Shown one piece after another: positions 15,198 through 25,341 of a DNA stretch of 64,000 nt. The DNA comes from Duganella sacchari (GTDB taxonomy: Bacteria; Pseudomonadota; Gammaproteobacteria; Burkholderiales; Burkholderiaceae_D), in NCBI RefSeq assembly GCF_900143065.1, contig NZ_FRCX01000003.1, positions 62,001 through 126,000 on the forward strand, written 5' to 3'. The notes under the pieces were generated by a model, which had not been told where the DNA came from, ran no database searches, and saw only the letters and a program-made list of their open reading frames with translations. The translations under genes were made by a program, and so were the position numbers. How positions within the stretch are numbered: position 1 is the first letter of the stretch; every line of letters begins with the position of its first letter.

Positions 15198-18100
15198 CTA
15201 AAGCTGGCCACCGACACCTTTAAACTTTTCCACAAACGATGCAATTTTTTGGAACACGCTCTGCTTTTTGATGAGATATTGCGGATTGAGGGGGCTCATC
15301 TTAGGAAGAACGGCATTGAGCTCCGTACCATTATCACTGGCAAATTCTCGTTTAAGCGAAGTAGTAATATAGCGCCTTGCAGCCCCTTCGTTTAGGTTTT
15401 CATCGTTAATCAATTCAGCAGCCTCACGATTCTGCTCAGATTGAGCAAAGGTGAAGAAAGCGTCGATCACGCCGGCTTTGTCACCAATCTTATCCAGATC
15501 CGTTTGATTGATGAAGTCCACCAGCAAACTCTCCTTGGCGCGATTTCCCAAGCTTGTGCGAATCACGCGGCGAGCTTCATCCACAAGTTCCGACTTGCTC
15601 TTGATCTTCTTGTTGTGCTCGAAGATCAGCTCCAGGATGTAGTCCAAGTTGATTTCCTGCGACTTCAGCAGGTCCACCTCAAACACGACGTCATCCCAGT
15701 CGATGGTGGACTTTTCCGTCTCAGCTCCAGCTTTCTCACGCCGTAGCCAGTCACGAACATCATTGTATGTTGATCGGTAATCTTGAATTTTCCGCTCAGC
15801 AGGGACTGTAATGGCTTGCAGTGAGGCCAGATCGTCATCGCCCAGATAGTGTTTGGCCTTAAATGCCTCCACCGCTGCCGGGTCGCTCAAATCGACGCTT
15901 TGTAATTCCTTCAGGCTAGCAAACTCATCATAGTTTTGCAGCACGTTTTCCACGCGCAAATACTCGCCAAACAGCTTGGCGAACGCCTTCTTGTCGGCTT
16001 CCTTTTCAATGGCTGCGGGGTCCGGAAAACGTGTTTCCAGCTCTTTCACCACATCTATAAAACCACGCCGCGCCTCACCGGTGGCCGTATCGGTAAAGCC
16101 TTCCATGTATTCCTTGTAGCTTTTCTCCAGCACTACGTTCTTAGTATTCTTGTCGCCGAACAAAGTGATGGCGTCGATGGTCGCCTGTTCGAGGTCGCGG
16201 AAGGTGACGATATTACCGAAGGTTTTGGTGGCGTCAAAGATGCGGTTCGTGCGCGAATAAGCCTGCATCAGTCCGTGGTAACGCAGGTTCTTGTCCACAA
16301 ACAGGGTGTTCAACGTGGGCGCATCAAAGCCCGTCAGGAACATGCCTACCACGATTAGCAGGTCGATTTCCTTGGCTTTGACCTGCTTGGCCAGATCGCG
16401 GTAGTAGTTTTGAAAACCATTGCTGTCTACACTGAAGTTGGTTTTGAACAGCGCGTTGTAGTCAGCAATGGCCGCGCTCAAAAACTCTTTGGCACTGCTG
16501 TTCATGGCTGCTACATCAAAACTTTCGTCCTGAATATCGCCAATCGCATCCTGTTCTTCATTGGCCGCGAACGAGAAGATAGTGGCGACCCGCAAACGCT
16601 TGTCGCTGTCCTTCTGTAATTCCTTGAATGACTCGTAGTAAAGCTTGGCCGCGTCCACGCTGCTGACCGCAAACATGGCATTGAACCCTTTGTTGCCCAC
16701 TTGCAAGCGGTGCGTCTTCTGCCGGAAATTATTCAAGATGTAATGAGTGATCTCACGGATGCGGTCGGAGTGCAGCAAGGCCTGCTTGTTTTCCGCCGCA
16801 CTCAGCTTTTTCTCGTCCTTCTCAGTTTCGACGGCCTTGAATTGCGGGCGGACATCGTTGTAATCCACCTTGAATTTCAGAACCTTTTCGTCACGAATAG
16901 CATCGGTGATTACATATGAATGAAGTTCGCGCCCAAACACACTGGTCGTGGTTTCAGCGCCCAGCGCATTATCTAAGAAGATCGGTGTGCCGGTAAAACC
17001 AAACTGGTAGAACTTCTTGAACTTCTTCTTTAGGTTCTTCTGCGCCTCGCCAAACTGGCTGCGGTGGCATTCATCAAAAATGAATACCACCTGCTTGTCA
17101 TAGATGGGAAGGTCGACTTCGCTCTTCATCAGGTTGTTGAGCTTCTGGATAGTGGTGACGACGATCTTATTGTCGTCCTTCTCAAGATTGCGCTTTAGGC
17201 CCGCTGTGCTATCTGATCCATTAACACTATCCGGTGAAAAGCGCTGGTATTCCTTCATGGTTTGGTAATCAAGATCCTTGCGGTCCACAACAAAAAACAC
17301 TTTGTCGATGAACTCCAGTTCCGTAGCAAGACGCGCCGCCTTGAAACTGGTCAGGGTCTTGCCGGAGCCGGTCGTATGCCAGATAAAGCCACCGCTTTCC
17401 GTATTGCTCCAGTTTTTTGCCTGATATGTGCTGTTGATCTTCCACAAAATGCGTTCTGTGGCGGCAATCTGGTAAGGGCGCATCACTAGCAACGTATTGC
17501 TAGTATCAAAGACTGAGTAATGCAGTAGTACATTGAGCAGAGTGTGTTTCTGGAAGAAGGTGGCTGTGAAGTCCTTCAAGTCTTTGATGAGGCTGTTGTC
17601 AGCCTTAGCCCAGTTCATGGTGAAGTCGAAACTGTTCTTATTACGATGCGTGGTGTTTGCAAAGTAACGGCTGTCGGTGCCATTGGAAATCACGAATAGC
17701 TGCAAATACTTGAATAAGGAATACTCGCTGTTGAAGCTCTCTTTGCTGTATCGATGCACCTGATTAAAAGCTTCGCGAATTGCCACGCCTCGTTTTTTAA
17801 GCTCTACCTGAACCAGCGGCAAGCCATTGACCAGAATCGTCACGTCATAGCGATTAGCATGCGTGCCGGTCTGCTCAAACTGCTTGATGACTTGAATTTT
17901 ATTACGGGAGATGTTCTTCTTTTCCAGCAAATATATATTCTGAATATGCCCATCGTCAAAGACAAAGTCGTGAATGTAATCGTCGGTAATCTTGCGGGTT
18001 TTCTCGACAATGCCATCGCTGGGTTTGTCCAGCCATGTCTCAACAAAGCGTAGCCACTCACAGTCGGCGAACTGCGTGTTATTGAGTGCTTGTAGTTGTA

Positions 18101-18296
18101 CACGCAAGTTAGCTAGCAATGCTTGGGGCGTATTCACGCCAGGCAGGTATTCATAACCTTGATTTTGTAGATCTTGAATGAATTCACGCTCCAGATCTCC
18201 TTCACTCTGGTAGCTTTCTGGGACTTTCCACTCTTGGGAATATTTATCCAGAATAATGAAATTTTTCGATTCTGCAATGGGGTTGTATTCGATCAT
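15198..18296 (-). CDS. hsdR: Type I restriction enzyme, restriction subunit HsdR
   Basis: This 1032-residue motor and nuclease subunit has an N-terminal endonuclease domain with the PD-(D/E)xK-like [19 protein letters not shown], then a superfamily 2 translocase with Walker [16 protein letters not shown]-like [11 protein letters not shown] and motif III FTGTPIF, and a helical C-terminal domain. The start at 18296 overlaps the prrC stop codon by four bases (ATGA); an upstream ATG at 18314 is less likely. It is the last gene of the hsdM-hsdS-prrC-hsdR operon. No internal stop or frameshift is visible, so it should be functional. Confidence 0.96.
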   Translation of the reverse strand: MIEYNPIAESKNFIILDKYSQEWKVPESYQSEGDLEREFIQDLQNQGYEYLPGVNTPQALLANLRVQLQALNNTQFADCEWLRFVETWLDKPSDGIVEKTRKITDDYIHDFVFDDGHIQNIYLLEKKNISRNKIQVIKQFEQTGTHANRYDVTILVNGLPLVQVELKKRGVAIREAFNQVHRYSKESFNSEYSLFKYLQLFVISNGTDSRYFANTTHRNKNSFDFTMNWAKADNSLIKDLKDFTATFFQKHTLLNVLLHYSVFDTSNTLLVMRPYQIAATERILWKINSTYQAKNWSNTESGGFIWHTTGSGKTLTSFKAARLATELEFIDKVFFVVDRKDLDYQTMKEYQRFSPDSVNGSDSTAGLKRNLEKDDNKIVVTTIQKLNNLMKSEVDLPIYDKQVVFIFDECHRSQFGEAQKNLKKKFKKFYQFGFTGTPIFLDNALGAETTTSVFGRELHSYVITDAIRDEKVLKFKVDYNDVRPQFKAVETEKDEKKLSAAENKQALLHSDRIREITHYILNNFRQKTHRLQVGNKGFNAMFAVSSVDAAKLYYESFKELQKDSDKRLRVATIFSFAANEEQDAIGDIQDESFDVAAMNSSAKEFLSAAIADYNALFKTNFSVDSNGFQNYYRDLAKQVKAKEIDLLIVVGMFLTGFDAPTLNTLFVDKNLRYHGLMQAYSRTNRIFDATKTFGNIVTFRDLEQATIDAITLFGDKNTKNVVLEKSYKEYMEGFTDTATGEARRGFIDVVKELETRFPDPAAIEKEADKKAFAKLFGEYLRVENVLQNYDEFASLKELQSVDLSDPAAVEAFKAKHYLGDDDLASLQAITVPAERKIQDYRSTYNDVRDWLRREKAGAETEKSTIDWDDVVFEVDLLKSQEINLDYILELIFEHNKKIKSKSELVDEARRVIRTSLGNRAKESLLVDFINQTDLDKIGDKAGVIDAFFTFAQSEQNREAAELINDENLNEGAARRYITTSLKREFASDNGTELNAVLPKMSPLNPQYLIKKQSVFQKIASFVEKFKGVGGQL

Positions 18297-19558
18297 GTGC
18301 TTTTTTCCTGCCAAAATTGATGACGATCGACAATGTGCTTGACCAATTTCTCCAGAATCTTCTTTTCTTCTGGCTTTAGGGGCGGAACTTCTTCGGCGGC
18401 GTGCTTCGAATGACTCGAAAAATTTACAATCCGTTTTGCGTAGGGGTTAGGCAATCCATCGTCTGTTTCGGGTAAGAGATACTCCCACCTTTTGTACCCA
18501 AGGAATATTGCCGTTTTCTCTAGTACATTTCTTAGCAAATTAAAGTGATATTTTTCAATCTGCCCACTTTTTATGGCTTCTTCAAGCTGTGATATCAGAT
18601 GCAGGTGATATGAGAAAGGAGAATCGTTTGGCTGTTCGATTAGGTGAACACTGCCGTCTTCATTTTTTTCAAGTCGCGATTTACTAAACCACTTTGACTT
18701 CCAGCTGTAGCGTTCCGTTTTTTCGTCGCTACCAAACTCGTTGCAAAGCACATTAAAAAAAAGCGGATTATGCGTCGTGATAATGAATTTAACATTGGAT
18801 GCGTTTAACTTAACCAACTGCGCAAGATCAACGGCCAACTGAATCAAATGGTTATCGTCCAGAGAACTGACCGGGTCATCAACAAAAATATATTCTAGCT
18901 GGTCAAATTGATCAGTTTCGCGCTCGTCAGGCTCAACAATATTAAGAACGCTAATTACTTGTTCAATCAGTGTGTAAAAAACACTCCAAATAAAATTGCT
19001 TTCTTCGCCTTTGGATATTTTCATAATCCCAGAATGCTCATCATCGCCACCCTCAAGCGAGAAGGTCACTTCCGAAAACGCTGGGATCGTGATCTCTTTG
19101 TTGTCTTTATCTTTAAATTTATATTCTACGTTGAAACGTGGCGTAAGCTTGTTATTGGTATAGCGCTGAAAATTTGTGATGATGTTCAGGTCTTGGCCTT
19201 GGTCTCTTAGTACCCAATCCGTAAATGAATTTGTCTGAATTTTCAGCTTTGATTTGCCATGGCCATCCAAATCATTGTCCCAATAGAACAAATCTTCAGT
19301 AAAAGAGTTGTAATAAAGTATTTTGTTACGCGACAGTTCAGGTTGATCGATTTCGTCATCGCCATCTAGTTTAGATGCAATTATCCTTTTAAATTCCCGT
19401 GACAATTGTGTTTTACCAGTGCCATTAAAGGCATAGATGAGTTGAACCTTTGGAACAGGTTTTATCTCTTCTACTACCTTTGTTGTCTCGGCTACAGTTT
19501 TCTGGACCTTCTTAGACGTGCTTAGCTGTCGGGCGATTTCATTTAGAGTTTTTCCCAT
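18293..19558 (-). CDS. prrC: PrrC-like anticodon nuclease
   Basis: This 421-residue protein matches the PrrC layout. Its ABC-type ATPase part has Walker A FNGTGKT at 44-50, an ISKGEE signature at 181-186, Walker [14 protein letters not shown] at 223-235 and an H-loop TTH at 261-263. The C-terminal nuclease part has LLRNVLEK and NFSSHSKH, which supply the candidate catalytic triad Arg343, Glu347 and His383. In E. coli PrrC the equivalent triad cleaves the tRNA-Lys anticodon loop when phage T4 disarms the host type I enzyme. The gene sits between hsdS and hsdR, the same order as in the E. coli prr locus. tRNA specificity cannot be read here. Confidence 0.92.
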   Translation of the reverse strand: MGKTLNEIARQLSTSKKVQKTVAETTKVVEEIKPVPKVQLIYAFNGTGKTQLSREFKRIIASKLDGDDEIDQPELSRNKILYYNSFTEDLFYWDNDLDGHGKSKLKIQTNSFTDWVLRDQGQDLNIITNFQRYTNNKLTPRFNVEYKFKDKDNKEITIPAFSEVTFSLEGGDDEHSGIMKISKGEESNFIWSVFYTLIEQVISVLNIVEPDERETDQFDQLEYIFVDDPVSSLDDNHLIQLAVDLAQLVKLNASNVKFIITTHNPLFFNVLCNEFGSDEKTERYSWKSKWFSKSRLEKNEDGSVHLIEQPNDSPFSYHLHLISQLEEAIKSGQIEKYHFNLLRNVLEKTAIFLGYKRWEYLLPETDDGLPNPYAKRIVNFSSHSKHAAEEVPPLKPEEKKILEKLVKHIVDRHQFWQEKST

Positions 19559-19559
19559 T

Positions 19560-20732
19560 TTACATCTCCACTACTGCCCGCTTCGGGAACACCAACAGTA
19601 AATCGCGATAATACTCGTATTGCTTTTGGCGCAATTCGATTTCGCGTGGCAAACCTTCTCTGGTGGAATTTGCCAGTGCATCGAATTTATCGAGGATGGC
19701 GACGATGCGAGCCTGTTCGGCTAGCGATTTCTCCGGATCGTCGGCATATGGAATGGGAAGATTAAAGTTCTTTATGATGCTTGAGTTAAGGTCACCTCTA
19801 GGGCCTTGCCCAAGCGACTTAATGGTTTCATAGTTAAAACTTACCCAATGAAAAATATAGCGATATAATGCCTTAGTACTGTCAATTTCCAAACAACCGC
19901 AGTGTTGATTTGTTGTTAAAGGAATTTTATTGATCGCGGACCTGCCTGCTGTGGCCCCCGATATTGCTATAATTACGCAGTTTGCGGGAATCCACTTTGC
20001 CGACGAAGCTTTCACTGCGGCCTGAGTTATTTTTACGTCTGTAATCTCAATATCGGAAAATTTCACTTCTTGGGTTCTTAGCCAAGGAATATCCCCATCA
20101 TCGTAATATTCTGGTTCGCCAGCTGTTGGTGTTCCACCTGAGTACCATTTCTTAGTTACGTCTCCCAACGTCTTCCACTCCACTTCTCCTTCTTCAAAAC
20201 TCAACAACTGCTCGCGATAGTAATTGTATTGTTTTTTTCGGGCTTTCAGCTCCGCTTCCAACTCCGCTTCCAGTTTGGAAAAAGTGTCAAGTACATTCAC
20301 AATTTCTCGCTGAACTTCAAGCGGCGGGACGGGGATTTGCAACTCGTTCAAGACGGATTGAGTTTGGCTGGGCACGCCTCCCGCTTGGTTCATGTCGCCA
20401 AGACCTACCGTTGTCAAGAAGTAGTAAAGGAATTTCGGGCGAATCTGTGCTTCATCAATTTCCGTATAGAAGATAGTGTCAACATTCCAGAACGGAACAT
20501 CGACGAAGAATAGATTACCCAGCGAACCTTTCCTCGGAATTAACACGGAAGGCTTGTTGTAAGCGTAGGTGTTGGCATACCGCATGATTCCACCGGAGCC
20601 GAAAACTGGAAATTCACCATCAGCAAGCTGCTTATGATCCTTACCGTTCTTAATGCGGACAATGTCGCCAAGACGCTTGAATTCCACACCCTCCGGGCAA
20701 TGTTCGGCAATGAGGTCATCAATACGATTCAC
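19560..20732 (-). CDS. hsdS: Type I restriction-modification specificity subunit HsdS
   Basis: The 390-residue protein has two target-recognition domains, each followed by a conserved helix: the first ends near [22 protein letters not shown] and the second near [19 protein letters not shown]. The two repeated C-terminal motifs [13 protein letters not shown] and [13 protein letters not shown] mark the half repeats. Each domain should read one half of a bipartite target, which cannot be predicted. The start is a GTG overlapping the hsdM stop codon (GTGA). The prrC gene begins one base after its stop. Confidence 0.95.
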   Translation of the reverse strand: MNRIDDLIAEHCPEGVEFKRLGDIVRIKNGKDHKQLADGEFPVFGSGGIMRYANTYAYNKPSVLIPRKGSLGNLFFVDVPFWNVDTIFYTEIDEAQIRPKFLYYFLTTVGLGDMNQAGGVPSQTQSVLNELQIPVPPLEVQREIVNVLDTFSKLEAELEAELKARKKQYNYYREQLLSFEEGEVEWKTLGDVTKKWYSGGTPTAGEPEYYDDGDIPWLRTQEVKFSDIEITDVKITQAAVKASSAKWIPANCVIIAISGATAGRSAINKIPLTTNQHCGCLEIDSTKALYRYIFHWVSFNYETIKSLGQGPRGDLNSSIIKNFNLPIPYADDPEKSLAEQARIVAILDKFDALANSTREGLPREIELRQKQYEYYRDLLLVFPKRAVVEM

Positions 20733-22285
20733 GCTTCAGTCTCCCCACCATCAATTTCGGCCACGATGGCATCAATCTCCGCACGTAGTTTGTCTATTTT
20801 ATTTACGGTGATTTTCAGCTCTGCATTGAGTTGGGCAATTTCCACAATCTCGCGGTTGTCCTTGGCCTCAACGTAGCTGCTGACTGAGAGGTTATAGTCG
20901 TTAGCGGCCACATTCTCAATCGGTATGGACTGAGCAAAGTGATCCACATTCGCCTTGCTATCAAACACCGCCATAATCTGTTTAATGTGCGTGTCCAGCA
21001 GCACGTTGTTATTGGCTTCTTTCTTGAACAGGCCGCTAGCGTCTATAAACTGAGTGGCAGTGTCGGTTTTGTGTTTGGACAACACTAGAATGTTCACGCC
21101 GATTGTAGTGCCGTAGAACAGGTTAGGTGCCAGCGAAATCACGCTCTCAATGTAGTTGTTGTCTACTAAGTATTTGCGGATCTTCTGCTCGGCGCCACCT
21201 CGGTAAAAGATGCCAGGGAAGCAGACAATGGCAGCTCGGCCTTTGGCAGAGAGATAGCTGAGCGAGTGTAAAACAAATGCAAAGTCGGCCTTGGATTTGG
21301 GAGCCAGCACGCCAGCTGGGGCAAAGCGTTCATCGTTGATCAGAGTGGGGTCGTCGCTACCGATCCACTTTACCGAGTACGGTGGATTTGAAACGATGGC
21401 ATCAAAAGGTCGGTCGTCAGCGAAGTGAGGTTCTTCTAGTGTGTTGCCCAGCCGGATGTTGAATTTGTCATAGTTGATGTTATGCAAAAACATGTTCATC
21501 CGCGCCAGGTTGTATGTGGTGTGGTTGATTTCTTGCCCAAAGAAGCCCTCTTCAATGATGTGCGCGTCGAAGTGCTTTTTGGCTTGCAGCAGCAGCGAGC
21601 CCGAGCCGCAGGCAGGGTCGTAGATTTTGTTGACACTCGTTTGCTTGTGCATAGCAAGCTGTGCGATTAGCTTAGACACATGCTGGGGGGTGAAAAACTC
21701 GCCCCCTGATTTTCCGGCGTTGGCAGCGTAGTTGGAAATCAAGAACTCGTAAGCATCGCCAAACAAGTCAATGTGGCTCTCGTCGAATACGCCTAAATCT
21801 AGTTCGGCCACACCCTTGAGCACGGCAGCGAGGCGTGCGTTCTTGTTTTTAACGGTATTGCCTAGACGGTTGCTAGTGGTGTCAAAGTCAGCAAACAGAC
21901 CCTTAATGTCCTGTTCGGATGGGTAACCGTTAGCAGACGCTTCAACAGATGCAAAAATGGTAGTTAGGTCAGTATTCAAACTTTCGTTAGAGTTGGCATT
22001 TGCTACCACTGTGACAAAAAGCTGGCTTGGGTAGATGAAATAGCCTTTAGTCTTAATAGCATCGTCTTTGATTTCAGGCGTGATAACGCCATCGTCAAGT
22101 TGTGCATATTTGATGCTGGAATCACCACCCTCAATGTAGTTGGCGAAGTTTTCGCTGATAAAACGATAAAACAGCGTGCCAAGTACATACTGCTTGAAAT
22201 CCCATCCGTCCACTGCGCCTCGTACAACATTGGCAATTTGCCAAATTTGACGTTGTAGAGCGGCGCGTTGCTGAATACTTACCAT
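20729..22285 (-). CDS. hsdM: Type I restriction-modification methyltransferase subunit HsdM
   Basis: The 518-residue N6-adenine methyltransferase has an N-terminal helical HsdM domain ([17 protein letters not shown]), the S-adenosylmethionine motif [12 protein letters not shown] and the catalytic motif IV NPPYS. The C-terminal helices ([22 protein letters not shown]) should dock with HsdS. It is the promoter-proximal gene of the four-gene operon and ends in a GTGA overlap with hsdS. GC content is visibly lower than in core genes nearby. Confidence 0.96.
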   Translation of the reverse strand: MVSIQQRAALQRQIWQIANVVRGAVDGWDFKQYVLGTLFYRFISENFANYIEGGDSSIKYAQLDDGVITPEIKDDAIKTKGYFIYPSQLFVTVVANANSNESLNTDLTTIFASVEASANGYPSEQDIKGLFADFDTTSNRLGNTVKNKNARLAAVLKGVAELDLGVFDESHIDLFGDAYEFLISNYAANAGKSGGEFFTPQHVSKLIAQLAMHKQTSVNKIYDPACGSGSLLLQAKKHFDAHIIEEGFFGQEINHTTYNLARMNMFLHNINYDKFNIRLGNTLEEPHFADDRPFDAIVSNPPYSVKWIGSDDPTLINDERFAPAGVLAPKSKADFAFVLHSLSYLSAKGRAAIVCFPGIFYRGGAEQKIRKYLVDNNYIESVISLAPNLFYGTTIGVNILVLSKHKTDTATQFIDASGLFKKEANNNVLLDTHIKQIMAVFDSKANVDHFAQSIPIENVAANDYNLSVSSYVEAKDNREIVEIAQLNAELKITVNKIDKLRAEIDAIVAEIDGGETEA

Positions 22286-22326
22286 TTTATCAATCCATTT
22301 TCAATATATTACGAGTGGGGCAACTT

Positions 22327-22356
22327 TATACATTTCAGGTACTCTTGACCAGTCAA
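22327..22356 (-). promoter_or_regulatory. Predicted hsd operon promoter with overlapping palindrome
   Basis: On the minus strand, TTGACT (22351-22356) and TGTATA (22327-22332) are separated by 18 bases and lead into hsdM. TTGAC-CA-GTCAA (22345-22356) is a small palindrome over the -35 element, a plausible operator for the XRE controller-like protein encoded at 24211-24456. Confidence 0.45.
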
Positions 22357-22477
22357 AGAGAGAGATTACTGATGTGACGAGCCGTTCATGATATGAAAAA
22401 AGCAAAAACCAGCATCAGCGGCCCCCTTATGGCGAAAATTGGTCAAACAGGGTGTACCCAAATTGGCCATGTCGCCA

Positions 22478-22522
22478 CTAGGTGGCCAAAATAGGTTAGA
22501 CCAAGTCTATTTGTCCACCTAG
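22478..22522. repeat. Inverted repeat in insertion-sequence debris
   Basis: CTAGGTGG at 22478-22485 is repeated inverted as CCACCTAG at 22515-22522. Several TTGGCCA-type words lie around it, and a short minus-strand frame ends at 22496. Repeats of this kind are common at transposon ends; the element was not identified. Confidence 0.4.
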
Positions 22523-22608
22523 TTTTTGGCCACTCCATTTGGCCTTCTTCGGCCCCTCCGAGCGGGCGCCGGGCGCCGGCGGCTCCGATTTGGCCGTCAG
22601 GCTGTTGA

Positions 22609-22791
22609 TCAGCTCCTGTTGCGTCGTGACTTGGGGGCGTAGAGCCTATCACGATGCCCGATGAAGTCGGCCATGTCGTTTTGTCCGTCATCCTTTTTCA
22701 TGAACTCCACGGTGCCGAGTTTTGAATTGTATCCACTTAAGGTTAGGTTACCAAGTTGGTGGGCACAGCGCTGGCATATAACGGGGAAAGC
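22609..22791 (-). pseudogene. Fragment resembling the DUF1524 (GmrSD-like) HNH domain C-terminus
   Basis: The minus-strand frame encodes HQLGNLTLSGYNSKLG followed by a Lys/Asp-rich tail. This matches the LGNLTLxGYNSxL motif that closes the DUF1524 nuclease domain of DUF262/DUF1524 (GmrSD-type) type IV restriction proteins. The upstream part is replaced by transposase sequence, so only about 60 codons survive. The assignment rests on one motif. Confidence 0.45.
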
Positions 22792-22804
22792 TTTGACGTC
22801 CTGG

Positions 22805-23052
22805 ATCGTCGTAGATCGCGTCTTCGACGCCTTCGTCCGACAGACCGAAGCACTGCTGGGCAATGTACATGCGCAGAATGCGCTCCAGACCAATCGCGGG
22901 CGACCACGGCCATAGCCCTTCGGGTAATACGGCAAGATCGCCGCCACCAGCGCCGGCCAAGGCGTAGCGGCTTCGATCTCGGCCAGGAAGCGGTCGCGCC
23001 GCGTCAGCTTCTTTTTGCTGGCGTACTCAGCATCGGAAAAGCTCGACTGCAT
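22805..23052 (-). mobile_element. IS5-family transposase, N-terminal fragment with frameshift
   Basis: The frame from 23052 begins MQSSFSDAEYASKKKLTRRD and continues through EIEAATPWPALVAAILPYYPKGYGRGRP, the typical IS5 transposase N-terminus. Near 22897 the similarity jumps to another frame (AIGLERILRMYIAQQCFGLSDEGVEDAIYD). It then stops, joined to the DUF1524-like fragment. Only about 80 residues remain and the catalytic DDE domain is absent, so it is a dead remnant. Confidence 0.85.
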
Positions 23053-23225
23053 GCTCAGATCTCGCTGTTACGAAACAGATATTGTGGCACCTTGCTGCCG
23101 AGCTGAGGGCATTGGCCAGCGATTAAACCAGCACTTCCCTAGACTGTTCTATGCCAGAGGTATTGAGTACTATTGGGGCAACTACATAAGGAAAGCGATC
23201 CCGTTTTCGTTACTCGTCCAACTCC

Positions 23226-23786
23226 ATGAGAAATCCATCCCTAAGTACGCGTCAGTTAGCCGATCAATTGCTGTTTCCTGGGCCGTTCGATGGGGGACTG
23301 AATTCCGGTGTGTTTGTTCAAGTGTCTTCCAACGAAGAGTCCATTAAATTTTTTGGTGATTTGGCTCCGATGCTAGAAGCCGGCGGGATGCTTGTGGTCG
23401 TGATCGATGCGCCGAATCTCATGTTCGAAGACGGGCTACGGCGACTCGCTCAACTGCTTCGCACAAGATGTGAGATCAAATGTGCCCCTGTAAGTGGGAC
23501 AGACGAATTAACGCTGGCGGATGCCCTAGCAAACATCATGCAAATTCAGTCATGTACAGTGGTTTTGCTCCTTGGCAGCGCACAACGACTACCAGCCGAA
23601 CCGGGAGAGCGAGTTATGAAAGCCATAAAGGCGGCTAGAGATTGTGTAAATCTCGAGCCAAATTCCACGGGAAGATTGTTGCTTGTGGCAACCTGGATTC
23701 TTCCTGCAAATCCAAGCCAATACGTTGAGAATCCCCACAGCGCCTTCTATGGCGCAACTGCCGTAAATTTGGAGAACATCAAATAA
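23226..23786 (+). CDS. Degenerate AAA-type ATPase-like protein
   Basis: This 186-residue frame has the scaffold of a small AAA/ExeA-like ATPase: FFGDLAPMLEAGGMLVVVIDA near the start, then VVLLLGSAQRLP and GERVMKAIKAARDCVNL and a FYGATAVNL ending. Where Walker A should be it reads VSSNEESIK, with no GKS/T, and where Walker B should be it reads LLLGSAQ rather than an acidic DEAQ. It therefore looks catalytically dead, and it stops early compared with relatives I recall. No clear ribosome-binding site is visible. It may be a pseudogene or a diverged binding protein. Confidence 0.5.
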   Translation: MRNPSLSTRQLADQLLFPGPFDGGLNSGVFVQVSSNEESIKFFGDLAPMLEAGGMLVVVIDAPNLMFEDGLRRLAQLLRTRCEIKCAPVSGTDELTLADALANIMQIQSCTVVLLLGSAQRLPAEPGERVMKAIKAARDCVNLEPNSTGRLLLVATWILPANPSQYVENPHSAFYGATAVNLENIK

Positions 23787-23889
23787 ACAGTTGGAAGCCT
23801 AAAGGAACAGCTATCGCAAGGCTTTTGAAGGATTGAGCAAGGCAGTGCGAAAAATTGAGGTAATTTGGACAGTGGCTACGACGTCCCGC

Positions 23890-24177
23890 TCATAGCAGAT
23901 ATTCAGGAGTTGAAGGTGCAATCAAAACGCTAAGTCGCTGCGGGACACCATTGATGGACCTCAGGCATATTCGATTGTCCCCCGCCCATATCGCTAAGCC
24001 GTCGGGCTGTATGCACATGCACAAAATCACGATCGCTTCGATGACAAAATCCACCTCGTCCATCACAGGACTGGCAACTCCGAAGGCCTGACTGTATATA
24101 GCTCGTCGTAAATGGTACCGGTGATAACCACGTGGGGGCCGCTCGTACACGCGGAGGTGAGATGCGTCTATTTTCAC
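23890..24177 (-). CDS. Hypothetical protein downstream of the XRE regulator
   Basis: A GTG-started 95-residue frame follows the regulator gene after 33 bases on the same strand. Its sequence has mixed composition (VDFVIEAIVILCMCIQPDGLAIWAGDN) but matches no family I know. It could be a small cotranscribed partner or a chance frame. Confidence 0.3.
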   Translation of the reverse strand: MKIDASHLRVYERPPRGYHRYHLRRAIYSQAFGVASPVMDEVDFVIEAIVILCMCIQPDGLAIWAGDNRICLRSINGVPQRLSVLIAPSTPEYLL

Positions 24178-24210
24178 ACTATTTGAGGCACCCGGGTGCA
24201 GCCCAAAAAA

Positions 24211-24456
24211 TTAATTCGGAATTAGCAACTTATAGGTCTCCACCTTGAACGCAATAGCGATCTTCTCAACGTTATCGATTGAAATATTTCGAGCCTGCCG
24301 CTCGACGTGGGCTATGAACGTGCGGTGTAGCCCTGCTTCGAACGCCAGCATTTCCTGAGACCAGCCCCGCTGTTCACGAAATTTAACAATATTTCTCGCC
24401 ATCACAGCACGAGCGGTGAAAGTATTAAGTGGACTGTTCGGCGAGGTAGGAGACAT
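24211..24456 (-). CDS. XRE-family helix-turn-helix regulator, controller-protein-like
   Basis: This 81-residue protein is essentially one Cro/CI-type HTH: NIVKFREQRGWSQEMLAFEA then GLHRTFIAHVERQ and NISIDNVEKIAIAF. The size and the LHRTFIxHVER helix resemble restriction-modification controller (C) proteins and short XRE regulators. An internal ATG 18 codons in is an alternative start. It lies 1.9 kb upstream of the hsd operon on the same strand and may control hsd expression, but no direct link is visible. Confidence 0.75.
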   Translation of the reverse strand: MSPTSPNSPLNTFTARAVMARNIVKFREQRGWSQEMLAFEAGLHRTFIAHVERQARNISIDNVEKIAIAFKVETYKLLIPN

Positions 24457-24654
24457 TTGTGCTCAGTGTCACAAAATGTCGCTTTTAAGTCAGCCGCGTT
24501 TACGTCACAATTGCGATTTGCGCGCTTCTTGACCCCTAAACTTAACAGGGCGAGCGTCGCTCAGGGAGACCTTGCGCCCCCTATTCGTAGCCTCTGGCGA
24601 CGCCAACTTGGCGAGCCAAGTGAAGTCTTTCAACGCACATTAATCGGAAATTGA

Positions 24655-25086
24655 ATGCTGAAACATTACTTAGTTGCATCGACTGATGACTCCATAATAC
24701 ATTGGGAACCAAAACTCGTAGCGGCAGAATCATCTGAAGATGCACTACAAAAATATCTTCGCGTAATCTATTCTAAAGACGAGGTGTTTAGGGAGTCTGT
24801 TTTGGACCTTACAATAAATTTCGGTTTTGTGAGTCGATTTATTTTAGAAACTCCAGAGGAGCATCGTCACTACAATAAGAAAGGATCGGTTATAACTAAA
24901 ATGTCAACCGTCCACCAGCGGGTTAGAAAGTTCTTCGCAACCGAATATTCTTTCGCGGAAAGATTTCTACAATACATGAAGACGCAAAACCCTACTCTGA
25001 TCGATAATGATATGTATGCGTATATCGCTGCTACGGAACCTGAAGGTTTGATAGCAGTAGATTTAGAATCAATCGAACGCATTTGA
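24655..25086 (+). CDS. Hypothetical protein, AT-rich orphan in the island
   Basis: This 143-residue soluble protein has no signal peptide or membrane segment. The N-terminus (MLKHYLVASTDDSIIHWEPKL) and SSEDALQKYLRVIYSKDE suggest a small alpha/beta fold, followed by a helical middle (MSTVHQRVRKFFATEYSF). I do not recognise the family. It is the only intact-looking plus-strand gene inside the island besides the AAA-like frame and is clearly more AT-rich than core genes. A role in phage defence is possible from location alone. Confidence 0.65.
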   Translation: MLKHYLVASTDDSIIHWEPKLVAAESSEDALQKYLRVIYSKDEVFRESVLDLTINFGFVSRFILETPEEHRHYNKKGSVITKMSTVHQRVRKFFATEYSFAERFLQYMKTQNPTLIDNDMYAYIAATEPEGLIAVDLESIERI

Positions 25087-25341
25087 TACGATCTGCTGGC
25101 ATAGTTCAATCATTCGACATAGCATAAATAGCTGGCGCTCTGGGTAGCAGCGCCTATCAACGGTACTGTGCATATGGCAGTATCTTATATAAACCGACGA
25201 TACAATAAAATATTCTGGATAGATTGGTAGGAGACATTTACATTGTAAATACAATTATCCACAATAACAGTGACAGCAATTCTATTATTTCTCTGCATAT
25301 CGTAAAATTTAACTAGAAAAATTCTTTATATTCAAGTCAAA
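25087..25341. other. 255-bp AT-rich gap inside the island
   Basis: No gene, clear terminator or repeat was seen. It separates the plus-strand orphan gene from the end of the leftward gin operon. Confidence 0.6.

Noticed and set aside
22443-22691. 82-codon minus-strand frame
   Set aside because: It overlaps insertion-sequence debris and the DUF1524-like fragment in another frame. Its sequence is low in complexity and has no motif.
24457-24654. 65-codon plus-strand frame
   Set aside because: It starts inside the XRE promoter region, has no ribosome-binding site and no protein-like pattern.
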